Shown here: piece by piece, positions 45,480 to 52,935 of the stretch
How positions within the stretch are numbered: the first letter of the stretch is position 1
How the letters are laid out: the number at the start of each line of letters is the position of its first letter
Assembly: GCA_002786785.1 (NCBI GenBank)
Contig: PCUD01000166.1
Location: 7,315-71,314, forward strand
Origin: Ignavibacteriales bacterium CG18_big_fil_WC_8_21_14_2_50_31_20
GTDB lineage: Bacteria > Bacteroidota > Ignavibacteria > Ignavibacteriales > Melioribacteraceae
Direction: 5' to 3'
DNA: 64,000 bases
Notes under the pieces: generated by a model
The model's input: the letters and a program-made list of their open reading frames with translations, nothing else
What the model was told of the DNA's origin: nothing
The model's database searches: none
Position numbers and translations under genes: made by a program

Positions 45480-47213
45480 CTATTTCCTTCTCTGCTTCCG
45501 CATATTTTCAATGGACTTTTCAAAATTTGGATCTTCTGCTTCTTTCATCCATTCTGTCCAAAAATCAATCGTTGCACTCAACGGTTCTTCTTTTGGTTTA
45601 TTAATTCTTATTCTACTAGGCAACAATACTGCATCTCCAACGACAAGCCCTTCTCCGACATCCATAATTGGTAATACTTCCAAAAGACTTTCTAGACTTT
45701 CTGGCATTAATTTACTGACAGTACTTCGGTCAGCACCATTTGTTAAGCGAAGTGAAATAACATTATTGCATTGGCTTAAAATGGTTGTGCTTACATCCGA
45801 TGGTCTTTGACTAACAATTACTAATGAAACCCCATATTTACGCCCTTCTTTTGCAATTCTTTCAAAAGCTTCAATTGCACGAGTTTCAATTGGGTTTTTG
45901 CCGAATTTTTCAGGCAGATATAGATGTGCTTCATCACAAATAAGGGCGAGTGGACGCCGTTTTTCGTGATCGGTCCAAAATTGAACTTGATAAATAATAC
46001 GAGCAACAAGACCCACAATTATTGGTAAAATATCAGAAGGTACTTCAGAAAAATCAATAACTTTTATTTGAGCATTTTCTGTTGAATAATCCATCAACTT
46101 AGTTACTGTACGCGCCATAGCATTGTAATCATGTTCCGCCTTGGGAGCGCTAAATAAAAAACCATACCTTTTATCACTCAATCTACTTTTTAAACGAGTT
46201 AATAACCGGCTGAATTGGCCGAAGAATTGTCCTTGCTTTATCCCTCGTGTACCTTGAATCATTTCTTCATTCATATCATTTAAAGTCTGAATTACCTTAT
46301 CTAAGTCAAAAGGGACAGGGCTATCAAGCGTAAAAGCATTAAGTACATCTTTCTTTCCAAGTATTTTAAGAGTATTTTTTTTCTGATCAATAACAGCGTC
46401 CTGAAATGCCATAACTTGATTATGAGCACTAAATTCTGAACGATCTATAAACATGGATTGCATTTCTTCAGCATTTAAATACCAATAAGGTAAATACAAT
46501 AATTCATCTGAAGAAGTATCAAGTTCATCTGGGCCAGGAATCCTAAGGCGACGCGTGTATGAAAGATTACTATATTCGCCATGTAAATCAAATACAATTA
46601 GATTCGAGGTGGGAAGTTTTGCTGCTTGTTCTAGGATAGAAGCTACAGTCCATGACTTTCCAGAGCCTGTACTGCCAAGAATAGCTGCATGACGTTGAAA
46701 AAATTTGTTTCCATCAAGAAATGCTTTTGCAGTTTCATCTATTATATAATTACCAAGCTCTAAAGAATGCTCACCTTTTTTACCTGTTGCTGACAAAACT
46801 GACATAAAAGTTTCGAGTTGCTTTCCTAATAAAACAAAGCAATTATCTGTAATACCTGGAACTTGTGAAATGGAACGTGTGAAAGTTATTTTGCCTTTTT
46901 CAGCAACCCAACCAAAAGTCCCAACAAGTGTAAGTCTTACATTGTTTATTACTGGCTCACTTAAAACATCACTATCAGATTTATCATCATTGTTTTTATT
47001 TTCAATATCATGCTGACCAACAAACCTTATAACTTTTTCAATAATAGAAATAAGCCATATTTCAGATGCACCGGAAAGCTCAATTGCTACAAGTTGACCA
47101 ACACGCGCTTTTTTAAGGTCTTCATCATTTTCTACAAGTACGGAAACTTTTCTAGTATCTACTTCTCTAACCGTTCCTAGTTTTGATGATATATCAAAAT
47201 CCAAAATTGCCAT
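45480..47213 (-). CDS. herA: HerA-type hexameric ATPase
   Basis: A 577-residue HerA/FtsK-superfamily ATPase. The N-terminal HAS-barrel (about 1-90, GTVREVDTRKVSVLVEND) precedes the P-loop domain: Walker A AAILGSTGSGKSWTV, Walker B LALICDEAHLYLPE, the Gln sensor VIVSQRPSDVS, and RLTNGADRSTV with an Arg that may be the finger. It is encoded next to a SIR2-like protein, the pairing known from SIR2-HerA (Nezha-like) anti-phage systems, where HerA hexamers form a scaffold with SIR2. No NurA nuclease is nearby, so a repair role is less likely. Confidence 0.85.
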   Translation of the reverse strand: MAILDFDISSKLGTVREVDTRKVSVLVENDEDLKKARVGQLVAIELSGASEIWLISIIEKVIRFVGQHDIENKNNDDKSDSDVLSEPVINNVRLTLVGTFGWVAEKGKITFTRSISQVPGITDNCFVLLGKQLETFMSVLSATGKKGEHSLELGNYIIDETAKAFLDGNKFFQRHAAILGSTGSGKSWTVASILEQAAKLPTSNLIVFDLHGEYSNLSYTRRLRIPGPDELDTSSDELLYLPYWYLNAEEMQSMFIDRSEFSAHNQVMAFQDAVIDQKKNTLKILGKKDVLNAFTLDSPVPFDLDKVIQTLNDMNEEMIQGTRGIKQGQFFGQFSRLLTRLKSRLSDKRYGFLFSAPKAEHDYNAMARTVTKLMDYSTENAQIKVIDFSEVPSDILPIIVGLVARIIYQVQFWTDHEKRRPLALICDEAHLYLPEKFGKNPIETRAIEAFERIAKEGRKYGVSLVIVSQRPSDVSTTILSQCNNVISLRLTNGADRSTVSKLMPESLESLLEVLPIMDVGEGLVVGDAVLLPSRIRINKPKEEPLSATIDFWTEWMKEAEDPNFEKSIENMRKQRRK

Positions 47214-47215
47214 AT

Positions 47216-48304
47216 CTAATCTCCTAAAATTGTACTTACAAATATATCAACTTTCCAAAGCTCCTTATCATTTATTATTAAGGGCTCTGAATATTTCTTA
47301 TTTTTGATTATTGTTCCTATTTTATCATTGCTACAAATATGCCATAAATTTTCTGAACTTTGTAGTATCTTTTCAATTCTTTCGTTTGAATATTTAGTAA
47401 TAACTAGACCATTTGAGTTTTGATTTTGTAGCTTATTAATAATTGTATGGTTATTTAATTGGGTATCATTAAATCCAAACCCAAGAAATAAGAAAAAATT
47501 ATGTCTTTCAATTACGCTATCATATTTTCCCAATAATTCATTCCTAAATAGATGCAATTTTTCATACTTAGAAATACCTGGAGTGATAATAATTCTCTCA
47601 ATATTTTCAGGTTTCGTATATAACCAAGCATTGTTCTCAATCAGATGATCATTAATTAAAAATAGATTTAGTGATCCATGAACTTTATAAAGTGCAATGT
47701 GTTTTTCTTTTCTTAAAACTCTTTCAATTTTTTTCCCATGTGGAACATTTTCTATATATGTAATATTTCGTTTGCTCTTTTCCCAATTCAGCTTTCTATT
47801 GATACTCCCATAAAAACCATTAATATATGGAATACCATATTTTTCAAAAGCATATTCAGCCAACAAATCATAATTTGGAGTAGCTACATGCAATTCATGG
47901 TCTGTTCCATATAAGCCGTTAACAATTTTTTTGAATAAAGTTGAAGCTGGCCAATTTATTTCATTATTTAATATTTTTTGGGAATACTCAAAATCAAGTG
48001 TTCCAATAAAATTCCCAGTAATCTCTACAATGATTTTTATTAGTGAAATATCTTTTATACTATTCATTGCTGTTTCAAAATCAGCACCATCGTTTAAAGA
48101 TTCGAGGACACTATCCCATTCAATATTTTGCGAATTTGATAAATTTTCTCTTTTAATACATTCAATGAGGTGTTCCTTAAGATAATCCATACCAAATCGT
48201 TCATCAACAGCACAAGACATACCTGTTCCAAACAACACAAAAGGAGTGTCTTGAAAAAACTTTTGTAATTCTTTATAAGCTATTTCTTTTGTTAATACTT
48301 GCAA
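47216..48304 (-). CDS. SIR2-like NAD-binding protein
   Basis: A 362-residue SIR2-like protein, probably an NADase effector. Motifs are FVLFGTGMSCAVDERFG (Gly-rich NAD loop), TPNYDLLAEYAFEKYG (with the conserved Asn-Tyr-Asp), KVHGSLNLFL (catalytic-type His) and FLFLGFGFNDTQL. It has no zinc-finger Cys set, unlike deacylase sirtuins. In known SIR2-HerA defence the protein depletes NAD upon infection. It begins at TTG 48304; a TAA lies directly before it in frame, so no longer version exists. It is the first gene of the four-gene operon and its end provides the herA ribosome binding site. Confidence 0.8.
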   Translation of the reverse strand: MQVLTKEIAYKELQKFFQDTPFVLFGTGMSCAVDERFGMDYLKEHLIECIKRENLSNSQNIEWDSVLESLNDGADFETAMNSIKDISLIKIIVEITGNFIGTLDFEYSQKILNNEINWPASTLFKKIVNGLYGTDHELHVATPNYDLLAEYAFEKYGIPYINGFYGSINRKLNWEKSKRNITYIENVPHGKKIERVLRKEKHIALYKVHGSLNLFLINDHLIENNAWLYTKPENIERIIITPGISKYEKLHLFRNELLGKYDSVIERHNFFLFLGFGFNDTQLNNHTIINKLQNQNSNGLVITKYSNERIEKILQSSENLWHICSNDKIGTIIKNKKYSEPLIINDKELWKVDIFVSTILGD

Positions 48305-48353
48305 TTATTTTCCAAACATTTCATATAACATCTCAATAAACCAACCATATAAT

Positions 48354-48371
48354 AACTGAAATATTTCGGTT
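48354..48371. promoter_or_regulatory. Palindrome upstream of the SIR2 operon
   Basis: An 18-bp near-perfect palindrome, AACTGAAATATTTCGGTT, 50 bp upstream of the SIR2 start. TTATTATATGG on the minus strand just downstream is a plausible -10 region. The site could be the operator of an unlinked repressor, as no regulator gene is in the operon. Confidence 0.4.
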
Positions 48372-48457
48372 AAACCACATTTCCTTTATCAGACATTTAA
48401 ATTATATATTATTTTTTTCCACTTCATAAAACATTGCCTCTTACATCTTCAACCATT

Positions 48458-48886
48458 TTACTTGCCTAAAATCTTCTTCACCAAATAAACCGCAGCTAAA
48501 TAGCCATTTTCTTTAAATCCAGAAATATATCCATCCGTTTTGGGAGCGGTAATTGAACGATGTCTAAAATCTTCGCGTGCAGAAATATTGGATAAATGAA
48601 CTTCCACTTTTGGTAATTTTGCAATTTCCAAAGCATCGCGTATTGCCACTGATGTGTGCGAATATCCACCAGGATTAATAATTAAGGCATCATAATTTTC
48701 TGTGGCATTTTGAATTTCATCAATTATTTCACCTTCGTGATTGCTCTGGAAAAATGTAAATTCGTCATTTGGATATTCACTTTTCAACAATTCTTCAATT
48801 TTTTCAAGCGTCAATTCACCGTAGTTTGATTTTTCACGCTGCCCAAGTAGGTTTAGGTTTGGTCCGTTAATTACTAAAATATTCAT
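48458..48886 (-). CDS. aroQ: 3-dehydroquinate dehydratase, type II
   Basis: A 142-residue type II dehydroquinase of the shikimate pathway. It opens MNILVINGPNLNLLGQRE and has the active-site Tyr in SNYGELTL, NPGGYSHTSVAIRDAL with the catalytic His region, and EVHLSNISAREDFRH. Length is normal. It lies just outside the accessory island and marks the return to core genes. Confidence 0.93.
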   Translation of the reverse strand: MNILVINGPNLNLLGQREKSNYGELTLEKIEELLKSEYPNDEFTFFQSNHEGEIIDEIQNATENYDALIINPGGYSHTSVAIRDALEIAKLPKVEVHLSNISAREDFRHRSITAPKTDGYISGFKENGYLAAVYLVKKILGK

Positions 48887-48890
48887 ATTT

Positions 48891-48972
48891 TAATTAGATA
48901 CAAGATATAAGACACAAGAAGTTAGACTTAATTCTTGCTCTTAATCTTAATCTTACTCCTATTCTTTTTTTT
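48891..48972. repeat. Dispersed intergenic repeat, family B copy 2
   Basis: The gap between aroQ and the 90-residue gene reads, on the minus strand, AATAGGAGTAAGATTAAGA, then a variable part, then CTTGTGTCTTATATCT. It matches the element at 14296-14378 in order and orientation. No ORF. Confidence 0.6.
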
Positions 48973-48976
48973 TAAT

Positions 48977-49249
48977 TTATTTTGATTCATCCATTTCATC
49001 AATTATTTCACGTATTCTTGGAGGAATATATATATTTTCAGCACCAAGTTGAGTTAAAGCGGATGAAAGAATTGCAACTTTTTTTTGCAACGAAGACAGT
49101 TTATTAATTACTATCACTTTGCTTTCCAGAAGCAAGCAATATCCACCTTTAAAATCACCACGCTCAAATCTTACCTTTGCACCCATTTCTGTTGCAATTG
49201 ATTTGAGATCTTGTAAAATGGTTTCAAACTCTTTTTCTTTAATTTTCAT
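48977..49249 (-). CDS. Conserved small protein of unknown function
   Basis: A 90-residue cytosolic protein. Its sequence pattern (RFERGDFKGGYCLLLESK, then KVAILSSALTQLG and IYIPPRIREII) looks conserved and folded, alpha/beta with a closing helix. I recall similar short hypotheticals in Bacteroidota-Chlorobiota genomes but know no name or function. It lies between aroQ and the divergent ppx/gppA gene. Confidence 0.55.
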   Translation of the reverse strand: MKIKEKEFETILQDLKSIATEMGAKVRFERGDFKGGYCLLLESKVIVINKLSSLQKKVAILSSALTQLGAENIYIPPRIREIIDEMDESK

Positions 49250-49330
49250 AAGAAATTTTTATTGATAATGTTAAAATTCATTATTATTGCATCAAAATTA
49301 AATTATTTTATCTATAAATGAAAGAAGAAT

Positions 49331-50230
49331 ATGAAAATTGCATCTATTGATATTGGATCAAATACAGTTTTGTTGCTTATTGCCGAAGTAAAAGGCTCGG
49401 AAATAATACCAATTGTAAATGAATATAGAATTCCAAGAATAAGTAGTTGTTTATCCAAAACTGGAATTATTTCGGAGGAATCAATAACAAAGTTGTTTAA
49501 AGTGTTAACCGAGTATAAATCAATTATTGATGAACACAACTGTGAAAAAATCATCGTTAATGGTACTCAAGCGTTGAGAGTTGCTGACAATTCGAAACAG
49601 ATTCTTGATGATATAAAATCACAATTTAATTTTGATCTTAACATTATTTCAGGTGAAACGGAAGCACTTTATTCATTCAAAGGAGCACTTTCATCATTTA
49701 CAGATAACAATAATTATGTAATGATTGATATTGGTGGAGCAAGCACAGAAATTGTTTTCGGAAATAGAAGTGATATATTTTTCAAAAAATCATTTCCTAT
49801 TGGAGTTGTTGTAAGTAAGGAAAAATATCTTTTAACAAACCCACCAACTGACGAAGAAATAATAATTTTTAATGAGAAGCTTAACAAAATATTTAATGAG
49901 TTAGCGGCAATAGATTTTCAAAATTCACAAATAATTGCTGTTGCAGGAACTCCGACAACTCTTTCAGCATTAAAATTAGGAATGGAAGAATACTCAGAAT
50001 CCAAAATTGAACAATCGATTATAACAGACACGGATTTAGATTATTTTAAAAATAAATTTATGAAGTTATCATACTTGGATATTAAATATCACTATTCCCC
50101 TATTATTGTTGGTCGCGAAGATGTAATTCTTGCTGGAACTATAATATTAGAACATTTAATGAATTTATTTAAAACGGATAAACTGTTTGTCAGTGGACGT
50201 GGGTTAAGGTATGGTGCAATAATAGAATGA
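49331..50230 (+). CDS. Ppx/GppA-family exopolyphosphatase
   Basis: A 299-residue member of the actin-like ASKHA family that hydrolyses polyphosphate or pppGpp. The phosphate-1 loop is SIDIGSNTVLLLIAEV, and the phosphate-2 region is YVMIDIGGASTEIVFG. AVAGTPTTLSALKLG near 215 is the adenosine-type motif. At 299 residues it is the short two-domain form without the HD-like C-terminal domain. Ppx versus GppA cannot be decided. It is the only plus-strand gene in this region. Confidence 0.87.
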   Translation: MKIASIDIGSNTVLLLIAEVKGSEIIPIVNEYRIPRISSCLSKTGIISEESITKLFKVLTEYKSIIDEHNCEKIIVNGTQALRVADNSKQILDDIKSQFNFDLNIISGETEALYSFKGALSSFTDNNNYVMIDIGGASTEIVFGNRSDIFFKKSFPIGVVVSKEKYLLTNPPTDEEIIIFNEKLNKIFNELAAIDFQNSQIIAVAGTPTTLSALKLGMEEYSESKIEQSIITDTDLDYFKNKFMKLSYLDIKYHYSPIIVGREDVILAGTIILEHLMNLFKTDKLFVSGRGLRYGAIIE

Positions 50231-50240
50231 AATATGAAAT

Positions 50241-50600
50241 TTATAAATAATTTAAATTCATTTCTTCTGCAATTTTAAGTAACCTTTTATCAAGAGTCCA
50301 GATTTTAACATTTGCCATTTTGGTTGCAGCCAATAAATGAATATTAACAAATCCAACTCCACGTCCATACAATGAATATTTATTAACAAAAAACATAAAT
50401 TCATCATGGCTAAGTTTTTTTAACTTTGGAACACTTTCAAGCAAATCCAAAATGGGTTTTCTATTTTTGAAATTGCCAATAGCTAATTCACCAATAATAA
50501 ACTCGTGCATTTGGACAGTACCTCTATACAACAACGAATCTAAATTTTCATTTTTCTGTCTAAAATGGTCAATCCAAACAGAAGTATCAACTAATATCAT
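50241..50600 (-). CDS. vapC: VapC-like PIN toxin with altered active site
   Basis: A 119-residue PIN-domain RNase. VDTSVWIDHF carries the first acidic residue, HEFIIGELAIGN the second (Glu), and WTLDKRL the last. Where this branch usually reads WVDAHLLA, this protein has FVNIHLLA, so the third catalytic acid is Asn (codon AAT, one transition from GAT). Activity could be reduced or lost. It overlaps the antitoxin gene by 14 nt, as in intact VapBC pairs. Confidence 0.82.
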   Translation of the reverse strand: MILVDTSVWIDHFRQKNENLDSLLYRGTVQMHEFIIGELAIGNFKNRKPILDLLESVPKLKKLSHDEFMFFVNKYSLYGRGVGFVNIHLLAATKMANVKIWTLDKRLLKIAEEMNLNYL

Positions 50601-50790
50601 CAGTTTCTCTTCGTCTTGGAATATCTTCTAAATCCTTTTCTGTTCCGCCAAGTTGAGCTAATCTTTTATAGTTTTCTAAAAGGACTAATGCTTCCAATCC
50701 TTCTTTTACTAATATTGTTTTTTCTTTAATTCCGGTAAGATAAGACGCTTTTTTTAACAATTCATCGTCAATATTTAATGTTGTTCTCAT
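50587..50790 (-). CDS. vapB: VapB-like antitoxin
   Basis: A 67-residue antitoxin with an N-terminal ribbon-helix-helix-like DNA-binding part (MRTTLNIDDELLKKASYLTG). It is of the DUF2191 kind. The C-terminal acidic stretch EKDLEDIPRRRETDDIS should wrap the PIN toxin. It is the first gene of the pair, behind a good promoter with an inverted repeat between the -35 and -10 boxes. Confidence 0.82.
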   Translation of the reverse strand: MRTTLNIDDELLKKASYLTGIKEKTILVKEGLEALVLLENYKRLAQLGGTEKDLEDIPRRRETDDIS

Positions 50791-50821
50791 TATTTACTCC
50801 TTGCACATAATTAGATGCCTT

Positions 50822-50850
50822 AATATGCACAATGCAAGCATCATTGTCAA
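50822..50850 (-). promoter_or_regulatory. Promoter and operator of vapBC
   Basis: On the minus strand TTGACA (50845-50850) and CATATT (50822-50827) are 17 bp apart. ACAATG/CATTGT (50829-50834 with 50842-50847) is an inverted repeat inside the promoter, a likely autoregulatory VapB site. Confidence 0.6.
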
Positions 50851-50861
50851 GGCTAAATTAT

Positions 50862-51311
50862 TTATTTTGATTCAACCATAATTGTTACTGGACCGTCATT
50901 TATTATTGTAACTTCCATCATGGCTTGAAAAATGCCAGTTTTTACTTTTTCATTACCAATATTTTCTTTAACACGTTCAATAAACTTTTCGTATAAATTA
51001 TTTGCTAATTCAGGATTTTCAGATTCAGTAAAACTGGGTCTATTCCCTTTTCTAGCATCGCCATAAAGTGTGAACTGTGAGATTATCAACATCTCGCCAT
51101 TTATATCTTTTAATGAAAGATTCATTTTATCATTTTCATCGCTGAAAATTCTGAGATTAGAGCATTTATCAGCAACAAAGTTAACATCTTCAATTGTATC
51201 GCCTTCTTTAACGCCGAGTAAAAGGACTATTCCATGTCCAATATTCTTTTCATAATTTTCGGAAGTAATTTTTACTCCACCACTTTTAACTCGCTGTACT
51301 AAAGCTCTCAT
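50862..51311 (-). CDS. dtd: D-aminoacyl-tRNA deacylase
   Basis: A 149-residue DTD that frees tRNA from mischarged D-amino acids and Gly-tRNA-Ala. Both signature motifs are visible: ISQFTLYGDARKGNRPSF (the SQxTL motif) and INDGPVTIMVES (the NxGP motif as NDGP). It lies between the two toxin-antitoxin pairs and is unlikely to be part of either. Confidence 0.92.
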   Translation of the reverse strand: MRALVQRVKSGGVKITSENYEKNIGHGIVLLLGVKEGDTIEDVNFVADKCSNLRIFSDENDKMNLSLKDINGEMLIISQFTLYGDARKGNRPSFTESENPELANNLYEKFIERVKENIGNEKVKTGIFQAMMEVTIINDGPVTIMVESK

Positions 51312-51314
51312 AAT

Positions 51315-51686
51315 TTATTTTTTAATGAAATTTACATTTGGCAAATTAATGAAATCGTAATCTTGCGTCCAGATTATTGCATTATTTAGCATGCCCGTCA
51401 CATAAATAATGCTATCAGCCATCGGCAATTTGTATTTAATATTAAATCTTGCTGCCTCAATTGAAACTTGGGGTGTAACATTTAATACTTTAGCTTGTTG
51501 CATTAATGCAATTGCACTTAATGCATAATTTTCATCTGTTTTTTGCAGAATTTTTTTATAAACTTCATAAATATTAATTACTGAGACAATAAGATTTTCA
51601 GTATTCTCAATTATTGGAGTATAATGTTTTGCGTTTGTGTCATCTATAAAATATTCTATCCACCCTGAGGAATCAACTAAATTCAT
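51315..51686 (-). CDS. VapC-like PIN toxin
   Basis: A 123-residue PIN-domain RNase toxin. The four acidic positions are present: VDSSGWIEYF (Asp), NIYEVYKK (Glu), LPMADSIIYVTG (Asp) and TQDYDFINL (Asp). The family cleaves tRNA or rRNA when released from its antitoxin. It overlaps the AbrB-like antitoxin gene by 4 nt and ends 3 nt before dtd. Confidence 0.87.
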   Translation of the reverse strand: MNLVDSSGWIEYFIDDTNAKHYTPIIENTENLIVSVINIYEVYKKILQKTDENYALSAIALMQQAKVLNVTPQVSIEAARFNIKYKLPMADSIIYVTGMLNNAIIWTQDYDFINLPNVNFIKK

Positions 51687-51895
51687 ATCCTGTCTTCCTC
51701 TCTCTCAATATTGCTGTCTATTCCTTTTCCCTTCAAAAATCCTCTAGCATCTTTAATTTTCATTATTGGAACGAGTTCTAACCTATTCCCAATTTGAAAT
51801 ATTTGAAACTTTTGACCTGGTGTTATATCAATAGAATTACGAATTTCCTTTGGTATTACTATTTGATACTTTGGTGATAATGTTACAGTAGTCAT
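51683..51895 (-). CDS. AbrB/MazE-type antitoxin
   Basis: A 70-residue SpoVT/AbrB-fold antitoxin. The DNA-binding swapped-hairpin domain is MTTVTLSPKYQIVIPKEIR, then ITPGQKFQIFQIGNRLEL. The C-terminal part (KGKGIDSNIEREEDRI) is for toxin binding. The promoter upstream carries two TATATCGATA repeats, which are probably the autorepression sites. Confidence 0.87.
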   Translation of the reverse strand: MTTVTLSPKYQIVIPKEIRNSIDITPGQKFQIFQIGNRLELVPIMKIKDARGFLKGKGIDSNIEREEDRI

Positions 51896-51924
51896 TATAA
51901 TCCTTTGATATTTTGAATACTTTA

Positions 51925-51966
51925 AATATATCGATATAATAATAGTATGTCAAGAGTATATCGATA
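51925..51966 (-). promoter_or_regulatory. Promoter and paired operator of the AbrB-PIN module
   Basis: On the minus strand TTGACA (51948-51953) and TATATT (51925-51930) are 17 bp apart. The 12-bp palindrome TATATCGATATA (51927-51938) overlaps the -10 box, and a second copy, TATATCGATA (51957-51966), lies just upstream of the -35 box, 30 bp away. The two sites fit a dimer-of-dimers AbrB repressor. Confidence 0.72.
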
Positions 51967-51968
51967 GA

Positions 51969-52826
51969 TTATTTGTTAGTTCCAACTACAACTCTTTCAA
52001 TTCTATCCAAATCTTTTATTATTTCTATATTTTTGAAGCCATTTTTCATCATTATTGATTGAACATCTTCTGCTTGACCTTGACCAACTTCAAAGAATAA
52101 CATTCCATTTTCTTTTAATAGGCTTTTACTTTTTTCAGAAATAACTTTATAAAATGTCAATCCGTCACTAAAATCTGTTACAGCAATTTCTGGTTCAAAA
52201 TTTAATATTTCTTTTTGCAAAGTTGAAAATTCATCTTTATTTACATAAGGTGGATTTGAAACAATAATATCAAGTGTGTTATTATATTTTTCCAAATTAT
52301 TGATTAAAATATCAGCTTTTATAAATCCAATTCGTGATTTTAAGTCGTGCAATTCTCTATTCTTTTCAGCAACAGAAATTGCTTCAGCGGAAATATCAAT
52401 TGAAATTACTTTTGACAACGGCAAATTTACCGCTAACGATATTGGAATATTTCCACTTCCGGAACCAATATCCAATATTTTTAATTCATTTGTCTTTGAA
52501 GTATTCTCAAGAATTGTTTCAATCAATATTTCTGTTTCTTGTCGGGGAATTAACACGTTTTTATCAACAAAGAATTTCAAACCATAAAACTCAACTTCTC
52601 CAACTATGTATTGAAATGGTTCAAAATTACCACGACGAGAAATATACTCACGATAAATATTTGTTTCATTGGGTTTTAATGGTTGATCAAATCGAAGATA
52701 CAAATCCAAGCGTTTGCACTCTAGAATATGAGAAAGTAGAAGTTCTGCATTCATCCGCGCAGATTCTATTCCTTTATTTTCAAGGAAAGTAGTTGATAAT
52801 TTTAGAGATTCGAGAACAGTAAGCAT
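51969..52826 (-). CDS. prmC: Release factor glutamine methyltransferase
   Basis: A 285-residue PrmC that methylates the GGQ Gln of RF1 and RF2. The SAM-binding motif is ILDIGSGSGNIPISLAVN and the substrate motif is VSNPPYVNKDEF. The N-terminal helical domain (about 1-85) and EPFQYIVGEVEFYGL are also typical. No prfA is adjacent. Length is normal. Confidence 0.92.
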   Translation of the reverse strand: MLTVLESLKLSTTFLENKGIESARMNAELLLSHILECKRLDLYLRFDQPLKPNETNIYREYISRRGNFEPFQYIVGEVEFYGLKFFVDKNVLIPRQETEILIETILENTSKTNELKILDIGSGSGNIPISLAVNLPLSKVISIDISAEAISVAEKNRELHDLKSRIGFIKADILINNLEKYNNTLDIIVSNPPYVNKDEFSTLQKEILNFEPEIAVTDFSDGLTFYKVISEKSKSLLKENGMLFFEVGQGQAEDVQSIMMKNGFKNIEIIKDLDRIERVVVGTNK

Positions 52827-52889
52827 TTAGTTTTAGTTTAATTTTGAAAGGTCAAATATAGCTAAATTTAAAAATGATTATATAAAGAT

Positions 52890-52918
52890 TTGAAAGAAGG
52901 CATATTGCTTTCTTTCAA
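52890..52918 (-). terminator. Terminator of the respiratory operon
   Basis: TTGAAAGAA (52890-52898) pairs with TTCTTTCAA (52910-52918), with extra GC pairs inside. It lies 17 nt after the last gene of the Act/cytochrome operon, with only a short T run after it. Confidence 0.6.
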
Positions 52919-52935
52919 TAATAGGAAAATTATAT

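Noticed and set aside
45476-45523. Longer N-terminus for the second ATPase
   Set aside because: It would overlap herA by 44 nt without a ribosome binding site, while ATG 45475 has one just upstream.
45480-47213. herA as part of a HerA-NurA DNA repair pair
   Set aside because: No NurA-like nuclease is adjacent; the partner is a SIR2-like protein, so defence is the better reading.
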